Positions 18,350 through 26,505 of a DNA stretch of 49,114 nucleotides are shown here, piece after piece (the first letter of the stretch is position 1; every line of letters starts with the position of its first letter). The stretch covers positions 46,133-95,246 of the forward strand of contig JAAEYY010000014.1 in assembly GCA_018223105.1 (NCBI GenBank), given 5' to 3'. Position numbers and translations under genes: made by a program. The stretch comes from a bacterium (GTDB taxonomy: Bacteria > Bacteroidota > Bacteroidia > NS11-12g > UBA9320). The notes under the pieces were generated by a model. It had not been told where the DNA came from. It saw only the letters and a program-made list of their open reading frames with translations, and searched no databases.

Positions 18350-18357
18350 TACCTTTG
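18350..18357 (+). promoter_or_regulatory. -7 promoter box for ileS
   Basis: TACCTTTG is an exact match 29 bases before the ATG at 18387. The predicted leader is about 25 bases, too short for a T-box. Confidence 0.6.
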
Positions 18358-18386
18358 CACACTTTCAAAAAAGAGCCCATTTGCTC

Positions 18387-21300
18387 ATGACAAAGAACAG
18401 TTCATATCCACAGTATAAAGGATTCGACATCCAAAGTATCGAAAAAGACATCCAGAAATTCTGGAAAGAAAATGAGGTATTTAAGAAGAGTGTAGAATCT
18501 CGTCCCTCAGATCGAAATTTTGTGTTTTATGAAGGTCCACCTTCAGCTAATGGAATGCCGGGCATACACCATGTCATTTCTCGAGCATTGAAAGACATGT
18601 TTTGCCGCTATAAAACACTTCAGGGGTATCGCGTTGAAAGAAAAGCGGGATGGGATACTCACGGTTTACCGATTGAACTTCAAGTAGAAAAGACCTTGGG
18701 AATTACCAAGGATGATATTGGAACCAAAATATCAGTGGAAGAATACAATGCAGCTTGCAGAAGAGATGTATTAAAGTTTAAAGACAAATGGGATGAGCTC
18801 ACTGAGAAAATTGGATATTGGGTAGATTTAGACAACCCCTATGTAACCTACGAAAGAGATTACATGGAGTCTGTATGGAACTTGTTAAAGCGACTATACG
18901 ATAAAGGCATGCTTTACAAAGGCTATACAATTCAGCCTTTTTCTCCTGCGGCAGGAACGGGTTTGAGTTCACATGAGCTTAATCAGCCCGGAACCTATAA
19001 AATGGTAAAAGACACCACTGTAGTAGCTCAATTTAAACTTAAAAACGCAGCTAAACTTGGTCTTGATACCGGCTGGGGAGAAACCTTTTGTTTAGCATGG
19101 ACCACTACACCATGGACCCTGCCTTCAAACACGGCATTGGGTGTAGGAGATAAAATTGATTATGTAGCGGTTAAAACCTATAATCAGTATACCCACGAAA
19201 AAATCACAGTAGTTCTTGCTGAAGCATTACTTTCCAAATACTTCAAGCCCGAACAAGCAGAATTAGATCTTAATTCCTATGCAGAAGGAGATAAGAAAAT
19301 TCCATATGAAATTGTAAAGAAATTTAAGGGAAAAGAACTATCAGGAATGGCCTATGAGCAATTGATGCCGTATGTTCAGCCTGATGGTAAAGCCTTTGAG
19401 ATTATAAGTGCTGACTTTGTAACCACGGAAGACGGTACAGGTATTGTTCACCTTGCTCCAAGCTTTGGTGCAGACGACTTTAGAGCTGCTCAACGCCATG
19501 GAATTGCCGCATTAACTTTGGTAGATAAGCATGGTCAGTTTGTTCCTGAAATGGGCGAATTTGCCGGATTGTACGTGAAGAATTACACGGAAGAAGACGA
19601 ATCGGCAGACGATTACCTTCCTACCGATGTAAAAATCGCGATTAAGCTAAAGCAGGAAAACAAAGCCTTTAAAGTAGAAAAATACGAACATAGCTATCCG
19701 CATTGTTGGAGAACGGATAAACCCATTCTTTACTATCCATTGGAAAGTTGGTTTATCAAAACTACTGCAGTAAAAGATCAGCTCATTGCATTAAATAAAA
19801 CCATCAATTGGAAGCCAAAATCAACCGGTGAAGGCAGATTTGGTAACTGGTTGGAAAACCTGGTTGATTGGAACTTAAGCAGAAGCAGATACTGGGGTAC
19901 TCCACTACCAATTTGGAGAACGGAAAGTGGCGATGAAGAAATCTGTATAGGTTCGGTGGAGCAGCTTAACGAAGAAGCGGAGAAAGCGGTCAATGCCGGT
20001 TTAATGGATAAAAACCCGGTTGATGCAGATTTCGATCTTCACAGACCCTATATCGATAATGTAATCCTCTGTTCTTCCAAAGGAGAAGCAATGTATCGCG
20101 AAGCAGACCTTATTGATGTTTGGTTTGATTCAGGTGCAATGCCCTATGCTCAATGGCATTACCCTTTTGAAAATAAAGACAATGTAGATCAAGGTAAAGT
20201 TTACCCTGCAGACTACATCGCCGAAGGCGTAGACCAAACTCGAGGTTGGTTCTTTACCCTTCATGCTATTTCGGTGATGCTGAATGATCAAGTGGCGTAT
20301 AAAAACGTATTAGCTAATGGATTAGTGCTGGACAAAAACGGCAATAAGATGTCGAAAAGGCTTGGAAACACGATCGATCCATTCATGGCTGTTGATGAAT
20401 ACGGAGCTGATATTTTGCGTTGGTACATGATTTCAAATGCCCCTCCTTGGGATAACTTGAAGTTTGACCTAGAAGGAGTGTTAGAAACCAAGCGTAAGTT
20501 CTTTGGAACGCTTTACAACACCTATGCATTCTTCAGTTTGTATGCCAATATTGACGGATATAATCACAGCGAAAAAGTAAGTGAAGAACACCTTACTAAA
20601 TTGGATCGTTGGGTCTATTCGAAACTAAATTCGCTCATCAAATTCGTGGAAGAATCCATGGATGATTACGAGCCAACAAAAGCCAGCAGAGCAATTCAGG
20701 ATTTTGTAATTGACGATCTGAGTAATTGGTATGTACGTTTGAACAGACGCCGTTTCTGGAAAGGCGAATTAAGCGACGATAAAAAAGCGGCTTATCAAAC
20801 CTTGCATTACGCACTGGTAACAATAAGTAAGCTTATGGCTTCTTTTAGTCCTTTCTATGCCGATCAATTATATAAAGATCTCATGGGTGAAGAAGGTTCC
20901 TTATCTGTGCACCTATCCGATTTCCCTAAAGTAGATGAAACTAAAGTGGACTTAGCGCTAGAGGAGCAGATAGAAATTTCGCAGAGAATCTCATCTTTAG
21001 TCCTCCGAATAAGAAAGCTGGAAAATGTTAAGGTAAGACAACCTCTTTCTAAGGCTTTAGTCCCTGCCTTAAAACCCGGCTTTGCTGAGAATTTGAAAGC
21101 AGTTGAAGATATGATTAAAGCCGAGGTAAATATCAAAGACCTCGAAATCATGGACGACAGCAGCAATATGTTGAAGAAGTCGGCGAAACCGAATTTTAAG
21201 GTTCTGGGTCCAAAAGTAGGTGCGGATATGAAGATTGTTGCCTCGGCAATACAATCTATGAGTGCTGAAGATTTGAGAGTTTTAGAATCCGGAAACAGTT

Positions 21301-21692
21301 TAGAAATAAAAGGTAACAAAGGATCTTATAGCATTGGTTTAGATGAAGTAGAGATTGTAACAGAAGATATTCCCGGATGGCAAGTCTTAAGTGACGGTAA
21401 GTACACAGTAGCTTTAGACCTCCATATAGACGAGGAATTAAAGACAGAAGGAATCGCTAGAGAACTTGTGAATAAAATTCAAAACCTTCGAAAGAGTAAG
21501 GATTTCGAAGTAACCGACGTAATTCACGTTGAAATCCAGTCGCATGATTACATCAACGGCGCTATCAGTGCCTTTAAAGAGTATATTTGCGGCGAAATTT
21601 TGGCAGATAAGATTGCAATAATTGAGCAATCAAATCTCGAAGATCAAATAGAGATAGACGAAAATTCAATAGAAATCAGTTTAACTAAATAA
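18387..21692 (+). CDS. ileS: Isoleucyl-tRNA synthetase, type-2-like, with swapped GIHH signature
   Basis: A class I synthetase of 1101 residues that charges tRNA-Ile in the cytoplasm. The active-site signature, normally HxGH, reads Gly59-Ile-His-His62. The KMSKR loop is intact near residue 654. The editing domain lies between them with GTGIVHLAPSFGADDF, a form typical of eukaryote-like (type 2) bacterial enzymes. The anticodon-binding domain and long C-terminal region follow. Type 2 enzymes are known for resistance to mupirocin, and the GxHH swap has been linked to very high resistance. ATG at 18387 is chosen over the TTG two codons upstream. dksA-like and lspA follow closely, probably in one operon. 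Confidence 0.95.
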   Translation: MTKNSSYPQYKGFDIQSIEKDIQKFWKENEVFKKSVESRPSDRNFVFYEGPPSANGMPGIHHVISRALKDMFCRYKTLQGYRVERKAGWDTHGLPIELQVEKTLGITKDDIGTKISVEEYNAACRRDVLKFKDKWDELTEKIGYWVDLDNPYVTYERDYMESVWNLLKRLYDKGMLYKGYTIQPFSPAAGTGLSSHELNQPGTYKMVKDTTVVAQFKLKNAAKLGLDTGWGETFCLAWTTTPWTLPSNTALGVGDKIDYVAVKTYNQYTHEKITVVLAEALLSKYFKPEQAELDLNSYAEGDKKIPYEIVKKFKGKELSGMAYEQLMPYVQPDGKAFEIISADFVTTEDGTGIVHLAPSFGADDFRAAQRHGIAALTLVDKHGQFVPEMGEFAGLYVKNYTEEDESADDYLPTDVKIAIKLKQENKAFKVEKYEHSYPHCWRTDKPILYYPLESWFIKTTAVKDQLIALNKTINWKPKSTGEGRFGNWLENLVDWNLSRSRYWGTPLPIWRTESGDEEICIGSVEQLNEEAEKAVNAGLMDKNPVDADFDLHRPYIDNVILCSSKGEAMYREADLIDVWFDSGAMPYAQWHYPFENKDNVDQGKVYPADYIAEGVDQTRGWFFTLHAISVMLNDQVAYKNVLANGLVLDKNGNKMSKRLGNTIDPFMAVDEYGADILRWYMISNAPPWDNLKFDLEGVLETKRKFFGTLYNTYAFFSLYANIDGYNHSEKVSEEHLTKLDRWVYSKLNSLIKFVEESMDDYEPTKASRAIQDFVIDDLSNWYVRLNRRRFWKGELSDDKKAAYQTLHYALVTISKLMASFSPFYADQLYKDLMGEEGSLSVHLSDFPKVDETKVDLALEEQIEISQRISSLVLRIRKLENVKVRQPLSKALVPALKPGFAENLKAVEDMIKAEVNIKDLEIMDDSSNMLKKSAKPNFKVLGPKVGADMKIVASAIQSMSAEDLRVLESGNSLEIKGNKGSYSIGLDEVEIVTEDIPGWQVLSDGKYTVALDLHIDEELKTEGIARELVNKIQNLRKSKDFEVTDVIHVEIQSHDYINGAISAFKEYICGEILADKIAIIEQSNLEDQIEIDENSIEISLTK

Positions 21693-21720
21693 AGATAGGT
21701 TTAACTAAATTTAATACGCC

Positions 21721-22101
21721 ATGGCAGAGCAATTGAGATATAGCGATAGCGACCTCGCAGAATTCAAAGAGGTGATCCAAAAGAAATTGGCAAGCGCTAA
21801 AGAAGAATTAAATTATCTGGTAAGCCAGATAAAGAGCGAGAATGAAAATGGCACAGACGATACTGCGAGTGCATATTTATCTATAGACGACGGTGCAGCT
21901 TCTCAACAAAAAGAAAATGTGAGTCAGCTTGCAGCCAGACAACAAAAATTCATCGACAGCTTAGAAGCTGCAATGGTGAGAATTGAAAACAAAACATACG
22001 GAGTTTGTCGAGTTACCGGTAAACTAATCAGCAAAGAGAGGTTAAAAGCGGTTCCTCACACCACTCAAAGTATTGAGGCGAAGCTGAATCAATATAGGTA
22101 A
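21721..22101 (+). CDS. DksA/TraR-family protein with degenerate zinc finger
   Basis: A 126-residue protein with the DksA/TraR layout: N-terminal helical hairpin (about residues 10-85) and a C-terminal finger region (YGVCRVTGKLISKERL). Only one cysteine of the usual CxxC-CxxC remains, as is common in Bacteroidota members, so zinc binding is unlikely. Family proteins enter the RNA polymerase secondary channel and change promoter behaviour, often with ppGpp. The acidic residues expected at the coiled-coil tip may be those in the GTDDTA segment near residue 45. It sits between ileS and lspA, an arrangement I recognise from other Bacteroidota. Confidence 0.85.
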   Translation: MAEQLRYSDSDLAEFKEVIQKKLASAKEELNYLVSQIKSENENGTDDTASAYLSIDDGAASQQKENVSQLAARQQKFIDSLEAAMVRIENKTYGVCRVTGKLISKERLKAVPHTTQSIEAKLNQYR

Positions 22102-22899
22102 TTGACAGAAGCCGGCACATACAATAGATCCAGAGCCATTTTTTGGATCTTCTTTACGGTTTTTTTCGTACTGACCTGCGATCAGGTCTTAAAGTTTTAT
22201 ATCAAAACCAATTTTCACTTAGGTGAAGATGTGGATGTAATCGGCGATTGGTTTAAACTCCATTTTGTTGAAAACCCGGGAATGGCCTTTGGAATCCTTC
22301 CATTTGGAGGTAAAACCGGCAAAATCATCCTTACCGTGTTCAGATTGCTCGCCTCCGGAGTTATTATCTATTATCTACGAAATCTGATTAAAGAGAAAGC
22401 TCACACTGGTCTCATCATTTTGGTATCCCTCATTTTGGCGGGAGCATTGGGTAATATCATTGATAGTATTTTTTACGGTCGGATATTCTCGAGCAGTGAG
22501 TTCGGACATGTAGCAACCTTCTTACCCAAAGAAGGCGGTTATGCTCCTCTTATGATGGGCAAAGTGGTTGATATGCTGTATTTTCCTTTATTCAGTTTTG
22601 ACATTCCCGAATGGGTTCCATTTAAAGGCGGTGATCGTTTTCATTTCTTTAACCCTGTTTTTAACATTGCCGATGCCGCAATCAGTGTTGGGGTATTTAC
22701 CATCATTCTCTTCAGAAGAGCGCTGTTCAGTAATGAAGAAAACTTAGATATTGACGAACCCGGCGTTGAAGATGTAATCGAAGAAGAGGGTATAGACAAT
22801 CCAAGAGAACCAAAGGAATCTGCAGATCAGAGCAGCGATTCAGAAACAAATCCCGAAGCCTCTACCAACTCTGGCAGCGAGGAAAAAAAAGAAGATTAA
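22102..22899 (+). CDS. lspA: Lipoprotein signal peptidase (signal peptidase II)
   Basis: A 265-residue inner-membrane aspartyl protease that removes signal peptides from prolipoproteins. The four membrane helices lie at about 12-32, 74-92, 102-120 and 188-206. The catalytic aspartates are Asp121 in GNIID and Asp191 in FNIAD. It is longer than the usual ~160 residues because of an insertion of about 55 residues between the two catalytic motifs and an acidic, low-complexity C-terminal tail of about 50 residues. Start is TTG directly after the preceding stop. At least three lipoproteins in this window are likely substrates. Confidence 0.93.
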   Translation: MTEAGTYNRSRAIFWIFFTVFFVLTCDQVLKFYIKTNFHLGEDVDVIGDWFKLHFVENPGMAFGILPFGGKTGKIILTVFRLLASGVIIYYLRNLIKEKAHTGLIILVSLILAGALGNIIDSIFYGRIFSSSEFGHVATFLPKEGGYAPLMMGKVVDMLYFPLFSFDIPEWVPFKGGDRFHFFNPVFNIADAAISVGVFTIILFRRALFSNEENLDIDEPGVEDVIEEEGIDNPREPKESADQSSDSETNPEASTNSGSEEKKED

Positions 22900-22933
22900 G
22901 AATCTCAAATTCCGCATTTCGTATTATTTAATT

Positions 22934-22941
22934 TACCTTTC
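22934..22941 (+). promoter_or_regulatory. Candidate -7 box for the PsbP-like lipoprotein gene
   Basis: TACCTTTC differs from TAnnTTTG only at the last base and lies 14 bases before the ATG at 22956. Confidence 0.35.
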
Positions 22942-22955
22942 CCACAAATTATAAG

Positions 22956-23477
22956 ATGAAATCTGTATTTGCTTTTGTGGTGATTGCACTTATCGGCTGC
23001 AACAACGCTAAGCCCAAAATAGAGGGCTGGGTAGAACTCGACAAAGAAATCTATAATGTCCAATACCCTCCTGCCTGGGAGTTGAGAGATCAAAGGCAAA
23101 TGAATACAGAGTTTATTCTCTTGGCACCTGCAGATGGAGATGATGATCTTTTCAGAGAAAATATTAACCTTTTGATTCAACAACTGCCGGCTGAGACCAA
23201 CACATTGGATAAATATATTGCACGCAGCGAGCAAGACATAAAAAAAATGATAGACGGCAGTGAAATTTTGGTTTCAGAGCGAAAGACCGACGAGAATGGA
23301 GAATACCATATTCTAAAATATTCCGGCCGTCAGCAGATCTACAATTTTGTTTTTGAGCAACAAGTAAGAATTATGGGCGATAAAGCGTACTGCATCACTT
23401 TTGCCGCTGAACAACAGAACTATCCTAAATACAAGGAAACCGGGGAAAAAATCCTTAATTCATTCTACATTAAATGA
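22956..23477 (+). CDS. Lipoprotein with PsbP/Mog1-like domain
   Basis: A 173-residue lipoprotein. The signal peptide is short and ends in the lipobox ALIGC (Cys15). The mature part reads as a single alpha/beta domain of the PsbP/Mog1/DUF1795 kind: YNVQYPPAWEL strand-turn, FILLAPADG, a central helix (DKYIARSEQDIKK), paired strands and a closing helix KETGEKILNSF. Such domains bind partners rather than catalyse, so the role is unknown. Its stop overlaps the rhomboid start by 4 bases (ATGA), so the two proteins are made together. Confidence 0.75.
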   Translation: MKSVFAFVVIALIGCNNAKPKIEGWVELDKEIYNVQYPPAWELRDQRQMNTEFILLAPADGDDDLFRENINLLIQQLPAETNTLDKYIARSEQDIKKMIDGSEILVSERKTDENGEYHILKYSGRQQIYNFVFEQQVRIMGDKAYCITFAAEQQNYPKYKETGEKILNSFYIK

Positions 23478-24148
23478 ATCCGGCAGACCTCACATCTTGG
23501 GTACTCATTGGAGTTATAGCTCTGATCAGTTACCAAGGGTTTCAAGACCCTCAAATTGTTTATAAGCTCTTATTTGATGTTGGTGAAATAAGAAGGAACA
23601 AAGACTATTTGCGTCTATTAAGTTCCGGGTTTATTCATGCAGATTGGAATCATTTGCTTTTCAATATGCTCACGCTCTATTTCTTTGCTGATGCCGTGAT
23701 AGCAGGATTGGGAATTTACTTATTCCTATTGGTGTATTTCATTAGCTTGGTTGGAGGAAATTTGCTTTCACTACTACTCCATAAGGATGAATACAACTAT
23801 AAAGCCTTGGGTGCTTCAGGAGCGGTATCCGGGATTGTTTTCTCTGCGATTGCATTGGTTCCCGGCATGAAAATCGGTTTTATCTTTATACCCATTCCAT
23901 TTCCTGCTTGGATCTATGGCTTTGGTTTTGTGCTCTATAGCATCTATGGCATAAGAACAAGAAGAGACAATATTGGTCACGATGCCCATCTAGGAGGAGG
24001 TATACTTGGTGTTCTGGCAACTGTTGCCATCTTTCCCGAGTTATTATACACGAATACACTCGCTATCTCCCTCATTCTTATTCCGGCGATCATTTTCCTA
24101 TTGATCCTCAAATTCAAACCGGAATTATTAAATATCAGAAAATACTAG
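23474..24148 (+). CDS. Rhomboid family intramembrane serine protease
   Basis: A 224-residue six-helix membrane protease. Family motifs are HADWNHLLFNM at residues 55-65, the catalytic Ser115 in GASG and the catalytic His172 in HDAHLGG. The length is near the minimal six-helix core, without extra cytoplasmic domains. It should cut transmembrane segments of substrates within the inner membrane. The substrate is not known; the coupled upstream lipoprotein could be a partner or regulator, which is inference. Confidence 0.9.
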   Translation: MNPADLTSWVLIGVIALISYQGFQDPQIVYKLLFDVGEIRRNKDYLRLLSSGFIHADWNHLLFNMLTLYFFADAVIAGLGIYLFLLVYFISLVGGNLLSLLLHKDEYNYKALGASGAVSGIVFSAIALVPGMKIGFIFIPIPFPAWIYGFGFVLYSIYGIRTRRDNIGHDAHLGGGILGVLATVAIFPELLYTNTLAISLILIPAIIFLLILKFKPELLNIRKY

Positions 24149-24238
24149 TTGTTACGAATTAGAGACTGTTTTGCAATACATGCTCGATTTATCTTTGTAT
24201 TGTTACTAGCCTTAGATTTTAGTATTGTATTAAACCTG

Positions 24239-24451
24239 TTAAGAATCAGCACCCCTATTAAACTGATTGACCGATTCCTCATTTTTACCCTTTTTCTTTT
24301 TTTCATCTTTACCGAAAACCGGTTTAAAGATGAAATACACCCCGATGAAAATAATCAGTGGGATTAGAAATTCACTGGCAACGAGTAATACCTTAAAGGT
24401 TGTACTCGGTTCCTCAGTGGGCATTTGTTCACCTAACTGCTGTAAAATCAT
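24239..24451 (-). CDS. Small single-pass membrane protein coupled to the symporter operon
   Basis: A 70-residue protein with a polar N-terminus, one hydrophobic helix at about residues 21-43 (VLLVASEFLIPLIIFIGVYF) and a strongly basic tail (GKDEKKKKGK), which predicts N-out/C-in topology. Its ATG overlaps the TGA of the 47-residue gene upstream (ATGA), and that gene in turn overlaps the symporter stop. I do not recognise the family. The chain suggests a second small accessory subunit of the transporter. An opposing open frame (24149-24367) covers the same bases but lacks such context. Confidence 0.65.
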   Translation of the reverse strand: MILQQLGEQMPTEEPSTTFKVLLVASEFLIPLIIFIGVYFIFKPVFGKDEKKKKGKNEESVNQFNRGADS

Positions 24452-24591
24452 CTCGGTTCATCATCATTCTCCGAAAAGGAGTCCGGCTCCGGTTTCGGAG
24501 GTGTTGTTAAAACTTTATAAAAGAAATATCCGGTTATTGCAGTTACTGTAACCTGAACCACGATCATTGTTATTAATGCTGATGTTCCCAT
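24448..24591 (-). CDS. MetS-like small accessory subunit of the NSS symporter
   Basis: A 47-residue protein. It begins MGTSALITMIVVQVTVTA, one membrane helix over residues 5-28, and ends in a short proline- and acid-rich cytoplasmic tail. NSS amino-acid importers such as MetP need a small subunit, MetS, with just this plan (a MxTSA-type start and one helix). The gene follows the symporter directly, sharing one base (TAATG), and its TGA overlaps the next gene's ATG. The family is inferred from position and sequence style; identity to MetS proper is not proven. Confidence 0.75.
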   Translation of the reverse strand: MGTSALITMIVVQVTVTAITGYFFYKVLTTPPKPEPDSFSENDDEPR

Positions 24592-26459
24592 TATGCTCTC
24601 CTTTCTCTTAATACTTGTGCTCTGCGCACCATTGCTGCTAATCCTATAAAAACAAGTGCCAATAGTAGCCTCGACATATCGAGGAAGAATATTCTATTGA
24701 TAAAACTTCCCTTGGCATACACTTGCCCTTCTTCAATTTGATCTCCTTTGCTTATAGTGAGTTCAGCTGATTTCTTGACAAAGAGTTTATCTGCTACTGT
24801 GCTATCAAAAGCTTCTCCGCCGTCTTCAGGTTCCTTTTTCACTACATGTCCACGCTTGGTTTTATAAAACGTCTGGACATTGCTAATGTTTACTATATGA
24901 TTTCGATCATCTTGTTCTATACTCTCTACTACTCCACTTTTCTCAGCTTCTTGTACATCGGAAAAATACGCCGTATTATGTGTGATACCCTTATTCATGA
25001 TCTTACCGATAATACTAGAAGGATCCAATTCCCAATCACCTTGAAATGCTTTCGCCCATTCGTTGTTTTTCGGTTGCACCAATGATGCAACGAAAATTAC
25101 GAGAATAAAAATAGGAGTAACATACTTAATGATGTATTTGTAAATGTTCGGAACCTTCATATCTGCTCCGTAGTTAATCTCATCCCATCCTTGATTCACT
25201 CCGAAGACCCAAGAGAACAAGATCACCTCTGCCAGGGCAAATACCACCAGGGACACCGTTCCCGTCCAATAGTCATACTCGTCGAAGACACCGTATTCAA
25301 AAAAGAAAATGGTAGGTAAGGCAAGGAAGAATACAAATACTCCCAGCGTAAATGCAGATTTATTTCTAGACCATTTAAACTCATCTTGAACAAAGCCCAT
25401 CCACGGTGTACCCATGGCTAAAGATGAGGTAATTCCGGCAAAGAAGAGTAATCCAAACCAGGCAACTCCAGCCAGAACAGGTAATATACTTGCAAACTGA
25501 TCGAAGAGATACGGCATGGTCTTAAAGGCCATCATAAATCCTGCGTTTTCTTTAACCCAGTCTAAACCTAAATAACCTACAGCAATTGGAATTACTACAG
25601 AAGCACCAAGAACTATCTCGACAAATCCATTCATCCACCCGGCACTCATTGCATTTAGTGCAATATCATCCCGCTTCTTAACATAGGAGGCATAGCACTG
25701 AATGGTTCCCATACCAACGGATAAGGTAAAGAATATTTGTCCGGCTGCTTCCAACCAAACTTTCGGATTATTCAAACTATCGTAACTCGGCTCCCACAAG
25801 AAATTGAGACCGATATGAGAATTACAATCCTCACATTTTCCGGTATCTCCCATGGTTATTGCCATAATGGCTAAGAATGCTCCAAAACCGATCAGCAAAG
25901 GCATGGCTATTTTAGCCACTTTCTCTATACCTCCACTGAGTCCTTTTGAAAGCACCCAAATATTAATTACCAATGTAATTACGAATGCCAATAATGCCCA
26001 TGTTGGAAAATTAACGCCTGCAGATATATCAACATACTGATCAAAGGTCTCTCCTACTTTTCCGATATCCATACCTAAGAAATCACCTTTCAGCGACTTC
26101 AAGGTATAGGTTAGAGTCCAAGACTCTATATAGGTGTAATAGGCCATAACGCCTATATTGGTGAAGATCCCAAAAACTCCAAAATACTTCCAGAGCCTCT
26201 TTTTGGTCATGTTATCTAGGATAAACGGAGTACTATGATCACCATATCGACCGCCGTAGCGCCCCATTCCCCACTCTACCCAGAGTAAAGGAATACCCAT
26301 CAATAAAAATGAAACAAGGTATGGAATAATAAAGGTACCTCCGCCGTTTTCTACTGCTTTTACAGGAAATCTGAGAAAGTTACCCAGACCAACCGCATTA
26401 CCGGCCATCGCCAAAATTAGACCTACCCGACTGCCCCAGGATTCTGAAGTATTTGCCAT
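24591..26459 (-). CDS. Sodium-dependent NSS/SNF-family transporter with periplasmic insertion
   Basis: A 622-residue inner-membrane symporter of the neurotransmitter:sodium symporter family, which couples Na+ entry to amino-acid uptake. The sodium/substrate site in helix 1 is clear (AMAGNAVGLGNFLRFP, residues 17-32), followed by the glycine-rich GGGTFIIPYL. It has the expected 12 helices, but about 120 polar residues (463-584) are inserted between the last two, facing the periplasm. The insertion ends with a LTISKGDQIEEGQ motif like that of small barrel-sandwich domains. Two small membrane proteins are encoded in overlap downstream. A 7-bp inverted repeat (26466-26488) lies just before the start. 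The substrate is unknown. Confidence 0.9.
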   Translation of the reverse strand: MANTSESWGSRVGLILAMAGNAVGLGNFLRFPVKAVENGGGTFIIPYLVSFLLMGIPLLWVEWGMGRYGGRYGDHSTPFILDNMTKKRLWKYFGVFGIFTNIGVMAYYTYIESWTLTYTLKSLKGDFLGMDIGKVGETFDQYVDISAGVNFPTWALLAFVITLVINIWVLSKGLSGGIEKVAKIAMPLLIGFGAFLAIMAITMGDTGKCEDCNSHIGLNFLWEPSYDSLNNPKVWLEAAGQIFFTLSVGMGTIQCYASYVKKRDDIALNAMSAGWMNGFVEIVLGASVVIPIAVGYLGLDWVKENAGFMMAFKTMPYLFDQFASILPVLAGVAWFGLLFFAGITSSLAMGTPWMGFVQDEFKWSRNKSAFTLGVFVFFLALPTIFFFEYGVFDEYDYWTGTVSLVVFALAEVILFSWVFGVNQGWDEINYGADMKVPNIYKYIIKYVTPIFILVIFVASLVQPKNNEWAKAFQGDWELDPSSIIGKIMNKGITHNTAYFSDVQEAEKSGVVESIEQDDRNHIVNISNVQTFYKTKRGHVVKKEPEDGGEAFDSTVADKLFVKKSAELTISKGDQIEEGQVYAKGSFINRIFFLDMSRLLLALVFIGLAAMVRRAQVLRERRA

Positions 26460-26465
26460 AAGATA

Positions 26466-26488
26466 ATTTCAGTGCAATATGCTGAAAT
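26466..26488. repeat. Inverted repeat before the symporter start
   Basis: ATTTCAG and CTGAAAT arms of 7 bases are separated by 9 bases, starting 7 bases upstream of the symporter ATG. It could be an operator or an mRNA hairpin at the ribosome site. No T-tract follows, so it is not a terminator. Confidence 0.3.
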
Positions 26489-26505
26489 GCAGATGAATAT
26501 CCAAA

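Noticed and set aside
20864..21319. 151-residue open frame antisense to ileS
   Set aside because: Serine-rich, low-complexity composition typical of a shadow frame; ileS is certain here.
21679..21710. Direct repeat GTTTAACTAAAT, two copies 20 bases apart
   Set aside because: AT-rich 12-mer at the ileS end; only two copies and no associated function visible, could be a local duplication.
24149..24367. 72-residue open frame on the plus strand after the rhomboid gene
   Set aside because: It starts with TTG, is antisense to the 70-residue membrane protein and looks hydrophobic only as a mirror of it; the minus-strand gene has overlap context that this lacks.
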